Origin: Chara braunii
Taxonomy: Eukaryota > Streptophyta > Charophyceae > Charales > Characeae
Assembly (NCBI GenBank): GCA_003427395.1
Contig: BFEA01000639.1
Span: 504,660 to 524,698 of the forward strand
Length of the DNA: 20,039 bases
Reading direction: 5' to 3'
Positions 1 through 7,216 of the stretch are shown piece by piece (the stretch's first letter is position 1; each line of letters begins with the position of its first letter). The notes under the pieces were generated by a model, which made no database searches, was not told the DNA's origin, and was given only the letters and a program-made list of their open reading frames with translations. Position numbers and translations under genes: made by a program.

Positions 1-288
1 CCCCCCCCCCAAAAATCACGCCTTTCGGTTGGTGCAGATGCAGTCATGGTGCAGGCAAGAGCGGAGGATGGGGCAAGGCGAGGCCATCCAGACAGAAGAG
101 GCAGACGGCCTGTCGTCAGGCAGGCGTGGCCGCAGGCAGACCGACACCCAGACAGAGCCAGGCACGCAGGCGCGCTAGACACCTACATCCCCGCCCATGC
201 ACCCCCTACTCGCTCACCTCACCTCTCCGATAGACTGTGCCATGCGAGCCTTTACCTCTCGAACGCCAAAACCCGAGCGAGCGAGAGA

Positions 289-292
<4 letters not shown>

Positions 293-376
<84 letters not shown>
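293..376. repeat. (GT)23(GA)19 compound microsatellite
   Basis: A perfect GT run at 293-338 passes directly into a perfect GA run at 339-376. Alternating GT is known to favour Z-DNA and a long GA mirror repeat can form triplex DNA; both are general properties, not shown here. The run is flanked by more GA-rich sequence to about 430. Confidence 0.97.
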
Positions 377-380
<4 letters not shown>

Positions 381-619
381 CAGTCGAAAAGGCGAAGGAA
401 GGAGAAGTAGGGAAGGCGGAGAGAAATGAAACGAAATCACATTAGAGAGCGAAACGCAGCGCAGAGGGATATGCAGCAGTAGTATAGTAGCAGGCAAGCT
501 TTCCATACGACCGACATCTGTGCCCCGACAAACGGGATCGTTGATTACCCGTGACTCCGGACTTCTCTCCCACACGCTGTCTTTCATCTGTCTTTTCTGT
601 TTCTAGAGGGTCCTTCCAT

Positions 620-650
<31 letters not shown>

Positions 651-1055
651 GCCATTTTTCCGTGTACTCCACCAGTGTACGCTACTGTAACCCTGCCAAA
701 AAAAAAAAAGAAAAAAAAAAAGAAAAAAAAAGAAAAAACCCTGTACCCCTGTCCGCCACTTACCCCCATGTCGCGACAAGAGACCGCAGCACGAACAAAC
801 GACAACCCCCGCAACAAAGAAGAAAGAAAACCCAAAAGAAGATCTATTGGACCTTCATGCTTTTTTTTTTTTTTTTTTTTTTGGGACCTTGATGCTCGGT
901 CCAACCCCTCTTTTTTTTTTTGGAATGAATTTCCCTTACAATCTTCACGGTAGGAGGGAAAAAAAAAAAAAAAAAAAAAGGCGTTTGCATTTGGGGAGGG
1001 AAGGATCGTCACTTCACTGTGGGGAACCGTCTAGGTTCTAACGACCCGGGGCCCA

Positions 1056-1195
1056 GTTCCACTAGCAACGTTGAGTTTCCGAATCTGGACGTGATTGTGG
1101 ACATATGCAGAAAAAATAGCGTTGATTTTTGTCAACCGCACATCTCTACAAACACGACTAGATTCAGGCGTTGAGGAAATGACCGTACGTTGTAT
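1056..1195. repeat. Diverged relative of the 1237-1392 foldback element
   Basis: The left side (from 1056, TTCCACTAGCAAC...GAATCTGGACGTG) resembles the left arm of the foldback element at 1237-1392. The right side (to about 1172, ending GATTCAGGCGTTGAGG) resembles that element's right arm. The two sides pair imperfectly, the best paired part being about 1078-1170. The expected outer right terminus is missing and is replaced by sequence starting AATGACCGTACG. It is probably an older or rearranged member of the same MITE-like family. Confidence 0.5.
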
Positions 1196-1236
1196 TCGGG
1201 AAGAAGGTAGGTAGTAAGAGTTGTGTCCCGGAGCAT

Positions 1237-1392
1237 GGTCCCACTAGCAACCGGGATTGGATTGAGATCCTGAATCTGGGCGTGTTTTAGGGAGAGATGC
1301 GGGAAAAAGGAGTTCAATCTCGATTTTCTGCACTCGTCCATAAACGCGGCCAGATTCAGGCGTTCAATCCAATCCTCTTTGCTAGTGGGACC
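1237..1392. mobile_element. Foldback MITE-like element, long inverted repeats
   Basis: The 156-bp unit starts GGTCCCACTAGCAA (1237) and ends with the exact complement TTGCTAGTGGGACC (1379-1392). The inverted similarity continues inward almost to the centre: GATTGGATTGA pairs with TCAATCCAATC, and CTGAATCTGG with CCAGATTCAG. Nearly the whole element can fold into one imperfect hairpin. It has no coding capacity. This fits a non-autonomous foldback or MITE DNA transposon. No clear target site duplication was found by eye, so the superfamily is unassigned. Confidence 0.65.
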
Positions 1393-2102
1393 TCACCCCT
1401 GATATAATGGGGCCCAGGCCCTATTTCCCTAATTCTTTGTTTGGTCACTGATATTCTTTTTTTTTTTTTTTTTTTTTTTTGGGTCGTTGATCTTCTTAAT
1501 CGAACGGCGGGAGATTGGGACTGCGGGTAATTGGGTCTTGGGCCCGCCATACGGTTTTCCCTACCCTCCAGGCATGGTCTGTTGCATCTGGACAGATGAG
1601 TCGTCCAAATACAGATGTAATGCTCCCGCACACGGGTAACAAAACCACTACCTTTTTCTTCCCAATAGAACGCCCGTCATTATTGATGCATCTGGACCCA
1701 TTTTCGGGTGAAGAACATCTATACTCGATAGATAGATGTACCTCTTCCACCCGCCCACCCTTCCTCCTTCTCCCTCCTTCTCCCTCCCTCCCTCCCTCCC
1801 TCCATCTCCGTCCCATCCGCTTCATAATCAGAAATACGACATATATCCAGCAAAGTCCTATTTCGAAAAAAAAGAAAAGAAAAAAAAGTCCTACATTTGT
1901 GATTGCGCTCTCATTCATTCGCCGCCGTGTTCGTACCCTTTTTTTATTTTTTGATTTTTTTTATTCCGTTTTCCAAGTCAATTTCGTACCTTGTTTTTTT
2001 TTTTTTTTTTTTCCGCCCGCTTCCACTGGCACCACTTTTCTCTGCGAGCGGCGGCGTGCGCGCGATAACAAACGCGGGGTAGAAGCGGGCTGGCTCCCGC
2101 CG
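1393..2102. other. Gene-free, homopolymer-rich DNA
   Basis: No gene recognised. It contains T tracts around 1457-1480, 1940-1970 and 1995-2012, an A-rich tract around 1865-1888, and a C-rich (TCCC)n stretch around 1757-1803 whose complement carries repeated GGG runs able in principle to form a G-quadruplex. The many tracts may be remnants of retroposon tails, but no 3'-end sequence could be assigned to any of them. Confidence 0.6.
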
Positions 2103-2128
2103 TTTCTTTTTTCTTTTTTCTTTTTTTT
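2103..2128 (-). repeat. LINE-A A-rich 3' tail
   Basis: On the plus strand this is a T-rich tract interrupted by single C residues, so on the element strand it is (A)6-8 blocks separated by G. It lies about a dozen bases after the terminal block shared with LINE-C, as expected for the tail of a retrotransposed RNA. Confidence 0.75.
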
Positions 2129-2140
2129 CAAGAAATAAAA

Positions 2141-2609
2141 CTCCATCTATTGGTGGGGAGCTGCACCTGCTGGAAAACGGGGCCAGCGTCCGATCAGTAT
2201 TTGAAACTCGTGATAAAGAATCTGCTGGGAAACGGGCCCAGCNTCCCTAAAAGAGCAGCTGAGAAACGGGCTCAGCGTCCCTTGTCTGATGAAAGATAGA
2301 GTTTGCTGGAAAAAAGGCCCAGCGTCTCATCAGTGTTCGAAAATCATGGTCAAGAATCTGCTGGGAAACGGGCCCAGCGTCCCCAAAAGATCAGCTGAAA
2401 GACGGGCTCAGCATCCCTTGTCTGAAAAAAAGAAAAAAAAAAAAAAAAACCGGCCCAGTGTCTGGAATGAATCTGCTGAGAAAACGGGCTCAGCGTCCCT
2501 CTTGTGCTGGAAATCGGGTCCAGCGTCCCTTCATGCTTAAATATCAGCCTTTCTGAGTTCTCCTGGAGAGATTCAGAAAGGAGGCATTGTGCTGGAAATC
2601 GGGTCCAGC
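2141..2609 (-). repeat. Array of short hairpins in LINE-A 3' UTR
   Basis: About ten units of a 19-20 nt inverted repeat occur at 2169-2187, 2224-2242, 2258-2276, 2305-2323, 2360-2378, 2394-2412, a half unit near 2450-2460, 2475-2494, 2506-2524 and 2591-2609. The plus-strand plan is a 5-6 nt arm (GCTGG, GCTGGG or GCTGAG), a loop like AAACGGG, the complementary arm, then usually GTCCC. When an arm changes (GCTGAG) its partner changes too (CTCAGC). Starts at 2169/2224/2258 and 2305/2360/2394 repeat with an exact 136-bp offset. The array ends at a 32-nt block (2141-2172) that also occurs at the equivalent place in LINE-C (19920-19951) with one difference. On the element strand it lies after ORF2 and before the tail. 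Its function is unknown. Confidence 0.9.
2426..2449. repeat. A-rich tract interrupting one hairpin unit
   Basis: The run of A (with one G) replaces the left arm of the seventh hairpin unit. Only the right half, GGCCCAGTGTC, follows. It looks like expansion of the A-containing loop or an insertion. Confidence 0.7.
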
Positions 2610-2935
2610 GTCCCTTTCTGTTGAAAGTAGCACCCTCTATGGGTTTCTTAGAGAGGATTGCAGCAGGTTGCCTCCATAAAGGGAGGCAAGAGTGGATGAT
2701 AGTGAGGTGTCCGTAGGTTTGGGATAAGGAGAAGTCAAAAAGTTAGGGANGGCTGAGTAGGGGAAAAGAAAGGAATCTTTAACGCGGGGCTAGGATGGGG
2801 GNAAGCGAGGAAGTGAGGGCGGGAAAGAAGGCTACTTTTATTTTGGTATTTACAGGGGGAAGAGATGGTGTGGGATTTACAGGGGGGAGGGATGGTATTT
2901 ACATTATGTACAAGGATGGGAGGGGTGTGGGATAT
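2610..2935 (-). other. LINE-A 3' UTR, proximal part
   Basis: This lies between the inferred ORF2 stop (2936-2938) and the hairpin array. It has no open frame resembling a known protein. A duplicated segment is visible at about 2848-2900: TTTACAGGGGG...GATGG occurs twice, about 30 bases apart. The plus strand is G-rich here, so the LINE transcript would be C-rich. Confidence 0.6.
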
Positions 2936-5900
2936 TTAGTCAGGCTCAATGGCCCAGGCTCTTCTGTNGTCCAAAGTTCTGGAGAACAGTATTCTGCCTT
3001 TCTGATTAGGGATAGCCCAACAGTGATCATAAGCCCATTTCTTGGCAAACCTCCTGGCTCTGTCCTCCATTTGGAGTCCTGATCTGCTCTCCTTGCGCCA
3101 ATCTGCCGCAATAATGTCTCAAATACTTCTTTTCATGAGATGCTGTGCTCTTTCCATATTCGGTCGCTCGTTGTTGAACCTGGCCTGGTTCCGTTCCATC
3201 CAAGTGGCCCACATGCCCACAGTCCTTGCTATTCCGACCATGGTCGGTAGGCCCTTGTTGGGGCCTCCCAGGATGAGCTTCTCATCCCACTTTCTGGAGT
3301 GGTCTAGTCCCTGATTGATCTGGGACCAGAGATTTTGCCACCAGGTCCAAAAATTCTGGGCAAAGTCGCAGAACCACCAGATATGGGATGAATACTCTAT
3401 CTGCTGTGCGGTGCATGTCATGCAAAGAAGGTTAACACACATCCTCTTCTGTGTACACCAGCTGCCCGTGGGAACACATTGGTGGATTAACAACCACTCA
3501 AGACTTGCGTGTTTGACTGCAGGGTATCTCTTCAATAATTTGCCGAAGGACTGAACCCAAGATAACTTGCTCCGAGGAAGACCCAGCTTGGTTTGATTTT
3601 GATCCCAAGAATCCTTCACCACCACACACAGTTCATTGGCTTTGGATTTCAACAGGTAGCCCAAAGAGACAGTGTATTCCAACAGTGTGGCCTGAGAGAT
3701 GTCCTCGGTAACGTTCTTCCAGCCAATCAGACCCACATCTACCTTCCCTTTCCCTACCGGTTGTCCGCCCATTGGCAACTCATAGGAGGCTGTGGGGCCC
3801 TTGCTAGTTTGTTGCGTAGTGGTTTTTACTCTGATCAGTCTGCAGTGATCTGCGTAAAGCGTGAACCCTGGCTGTGGATCTTGAGGCTCTCTATTGGTGG
3901 TGAGTTCCTGCAGCTTCTGTCGNTTCTCTTTCCATTTGGAGCACCTGAGGGTATCGATATCCAACACTTCTTCGACCTTCCAAAAGAAACCTTGTTCATC
4001 TTCATCCACGACCCACATCCCTTTTTGGAATGGTTCGGTCTGTAGGATTTTGATCCACCGTGCAGGGACTGCCTGTTGAATGACGAACAGACAATTATGT
4101 ACGGTNTGATCATTGCCCATGACTGTTTGAATTTCTGTTTCTGACCTCCATTCCTTCGTTTCCTCATTCCACAGGTCTCTCATCTGTGTGATCCCCTTCT
4201 GAATCCATTTCAGACCAAANCCTCCGGCGCTTTCTGAGATTCGGAGCGGAGTGCCCTGCGCCGTCAGTATGAGATGATTCTCGAAAATGGGCTGTAGGAG
4301 GACTTCCTCCCTTGCCTCTGGTTCTCTAAGAAGTGTTGGTAACAGTTTTTTCCACGCCTGTATGATTGGTTTCCATACTTCAGAATGGATGCGCTTGTTG
4401 AGGAAGGGTTGTAGCAGCAAGCAGACCCAAACATCTTTGGGCCTGGAGAGTCCCTATTCTTGGGACAGCAGAGTTTCTGCCAACATCATCCACGGTTTCT
4501 TGTCTGGATCTAGCAGTCCTCTGATCACCCACTTGCTTAGCAATGCCTGGTTCTGAGTCAACGGATCAAGCAGGCCAAGCCCCCCGCAGTTTCGTTTCTG
4601 GGTGATCTTCCACCAAGCTACCTTGGGTAATGCATTCCCGCATTCCACCGTGCCTTTCCAAAGGTAATTGGTAGTCCCTTTCCTGATCCGTTTATCGGTA
4701 GCAGGAGAAAGAGCCCTAACTGTCAGCACATACCAGAGGGTTGAAAAAACAGTTGCGTTGATGACCAATGCTCTACCAAAGAGTGAGATGGACCAGAAGG
4801 AGGACCATCTGACCAACCTGTTAAAGACCTTGTCTTCTAGCAGTTGGTTCTGTTTACTCTGGCAATCAGAAAAGGAGACTTTTACCCGTAGGAACCTTTC
4901 TGAGGAATCACTTTTTATTACCTCTATCCCCAGATTGATGGCTAGTGGTGCGTTGTCCCTGGACAGGGCCATTGATTTCGTCCAACTAACTTTAGCTTCT
5001 GAAGCTTTCTCAAAAAGGGAGAGGCAGTTGGAGACTGCCTGCAGAGATATCGGGGAGTTAGCAGAGATGACTGAGAGGTCATCTGCCAAGGCTGATGCTT
5101 TAATCTGCCGTGAGGTCGATATAGTCAGTCCTTTGATGTCGACGGACGCTCTTATCATATCAAGAAGTACCTCCTGTTGTAATACATACAGGAGGGGGGC
5201 CAGGGGATATCCCTGTCGGAGGGATCGCGAAAGGGTGAAAGGCTCAAATTTCATGCCATTGATTACAACTGAGGCTTGGGAATCAAGGTACAACAATCTG
5301 ACCCAGTTTCTGAAATTAGGGTCAAAACGCCTTCTGACGAGGGCCTCTAGAGTGAACTGCCAGTTCACTCTGTCATAGGCTTTTTCAAAGTCAATTAGGA
5401 GGATAACTTCATCTGATTTCCTGACCTTGATAACCTCAATCACTTGAATGATCGTCATCACATTGTCGAGGACTTGTCGACCAGCTACAAATCCGGACTG
5501 ATCGGGATGGACTAAGGACGGTATGATCTTGCAGATTCTCAGCGAGAGCACTTTGGCCAACAACTTGCCCGATGCGTTGAGGAGGGTGATGGGACGCCAA
5601 TTACGGACGTCCGCCTTATCATTCTTTTTGTGTATCAATGAAATCGCACCCTCCATCATCCCTCTACCCAATCGAAAACCTTCCAGGACATTGTTAAATA
5701 TCCTTAGCAGAATGGGACCAAATATAGGCCAGAAGGCACTATAGAACTCAACAGGAAGTCCATCAGGACCGGGACACTTGCCCACGGCCATGTTAATTTT
5801 TGCTCTTGTTAGTTCCTCCAGTGTGATCTTTTCGTCCAATTCTTCCTTGCACGAAGATGGGATTTGGGTCTGATTGTTACCCCATAGTGTCTCCTCCTCA

Positions 5901-7216
5901 TGGGGAGACACTAGGGGCTCCCCAGGGATCTTCTCTGTAGTCAACAGGTGAGCATAGAATATGCATACATATTCGCAGATTTCATCTGTAGTGCGTGCCA
6001 CAGGGGCAGTCGGGTCAAAAGGGTGGTGCATCTCCCTCATGGTTGATTGACCGCCCTTTTGGGATGCCTTGGAGAAGAATTTGTGTGTCATCCTGTTTTG
6101 TCCTATGACGTTAGTAACAACCCAATATCTTGCCCATTGTTCCTCTCTCTCAATCTGGTAGTTTTGCCATTTTGCTGTTAATCGTTCCTTCTTTTCTGCC
6201 CAAAATTCTTCACTTCCGTTATGGGAAGCTAGGATTTTCTCTATTCTTTCAATCTGCTTTCGGAAAGAGTCCTCCTTCCTGAGACGCTCGCGGGCTAGAA
6301 TAAAGGAAAATAATTGCAACCAACCTACTGTTTCTTTTATTCCTTGATCGAATCTCTCAGCATATGTACTTTCTCCTTCATCGAGAGTGTTCCAGTTGTT
6401 CCAAAATTCAGTAACCTATTCCTTTACTCCGTCATCTTCAAGAGTGCACAGGTTGAGTCTGAAAATATCTTTCTTTTTTTGGACAGGGTTCGCAACTGCG
6501 ATATCCAAGGTGATGGGTTTATGATCGGACATTGGATGTGTCCATACCTTTGTTGTGAGGACTCTGTCCCAGATCTCAGATCGGACGAACCAATAGTCGA
6601 GTCTTTTTTGGACAAAGGATCCTGAAGCTGCGCTCCAAGTGAAGGATTGACTGGTGGGATTCAGTTGTTTGTAGACATCCAACAGCTCATGTTCTCTGAG
6701 GAATTGCTTAAGTGCTCGTGCATCTGCATTGCTACCGTTAGAGTTGGAAGAATCAACTGTGGGGTCGATTGCTATGTTCCAATCTCCTCCGATGACAAGC
6801 TTTGGGGAATCTGGAATTATATGGTCTATAGCTTCCATGAATAGTGATCTTTCTCTGTGATCTGAGGACATGTACATTGAAAAGAATGTTCATTCTTCTT
6901 GTTCAATCAACATCTTTGCCCAGTTCCATCTGCCGAAAGAGTCAGCCCAATGATCAATAACAATGCATTTCAGGTCCTTATGGATTAAGATAGTTGTTCC
7001 TCCCTTGGTTCCTTCAGCAGGGGACCACCACTGGGGACCAGTCCACCAACCAGCAAGGTTTTCAATTTTTTTTTGGTTCAGCTTAGTCTCCTGTAGTAGA
7101 ATAACCTGTGCTTTCTTTTGATGGATCCATGTTTTTAGCCGGTCCTTCTTCCTTTGACCTTTCCCATCACCCACCCCCCGGACGTTCCACGAGTCAACTC
7201 TGATTTTATTACTCAT
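2936..7216 (-). pseudogene. LINE-A ORF2: endonuclease-reverse transcriptase
   Basis: One reading frame of about 1,427 codons runs from ATG (7216-7214) to TAA (2936-2938). It is interrupted by in-frame stops at 6890-6892 (TGA), 6416-6418 (TAG), 4454-4456 (TAG) and 3119-3121 (TGA), with no frameshift. Residues 1 to about 240 form an APE-type endonuclease: WNVRG at 10-14, QETK at 42-45, GDWN near 144-147, and SDH at 230-232, the usual catalytic set. The reverse transcriptase shows CPGPDGLP, NWRPITLLN, FVAGR, motif A LLIDFEKAYD (D609), SLRQG and the active-site box LADD (D712, D713; 5079-5090). A CX2CX9HX4C finger follows at about 3366-3425 (zf-RVT type), then a basic tail with AADWRKE. The protein would nick target DNA and copy the LINE RNA there. 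In LINE-B the residue matching the 3119 stop is Arg, so CGA to TGA is the likely change. Frame continuity past each stop was checked by hand. Confidence 0.93.
7209..7216 (-). promoter_or_regulatory. ORF1-ORF2 overlap (ATGAGTAA) in LINE-A
   Basis: The inferred ORF1 stop TAA (7211-7209) lies inside the first codons of ORF2, whose ATG is 7216-7214, giving an 8-nt overlap in different frames. Overlapping stop/start arrangements in some LINEs are known to support termination-reinitiation. Here that role is inferred from position, and it is supported by a similar overlap in LINE-B. Confidence 0.7.

Larger units (their letters stand above)
1..1236. other. Gene-free, low-complexity DNA
   Basis: No convincing coding region is visible. 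Open frames here run through simple repeats and homopolymers and resemble no protein family. The stretch holds a GT/GA microsatellite, T/C-rich patches around 620-660, and A or T homopolymers at about 691-735, 861-882, 911-920 and 960-979. The first 200 bases contain loosely repeated CAGGCAG/CAGACAG words. A diverged inverted-repeat element begins near 1056 and is listed separately. Confidence 0.7.

Noticed and set aside
46-429. Open frame through the GT/GA microsatellite
   Set aside because: The translation is dipeptide repeats plus arginine-rich noise, as expected for simple repeat DNA.
551-1041. Overlapping open frames rich in Lys or Phe runs
   Set aside because: They consist of translated poly-A/poly-T tracts.
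2169-2609. CRISPR-like or attC-like array
   Set aside because: Units are irregularly spaced, diverged hairpins in a eukaryotic LINE 3' UTR with no cas or integrase gene. Spacers are also partly repeated (136-bp period).
4668-5378. 236-codon plus-strand open frame
   Set aside because: It is antisense to the reverse transcriptase of LINE-A and resembles no protein.
4454-6892. Programmed readthrough or alternative genetic code for TGA/TAG in LINE-A ORF2
   Set aside because: Normal stops end both ORFs, stops of different types occur at most positions without a common context, and single transitions explain them all. Only the shared position at 4454 was kept as a finding.
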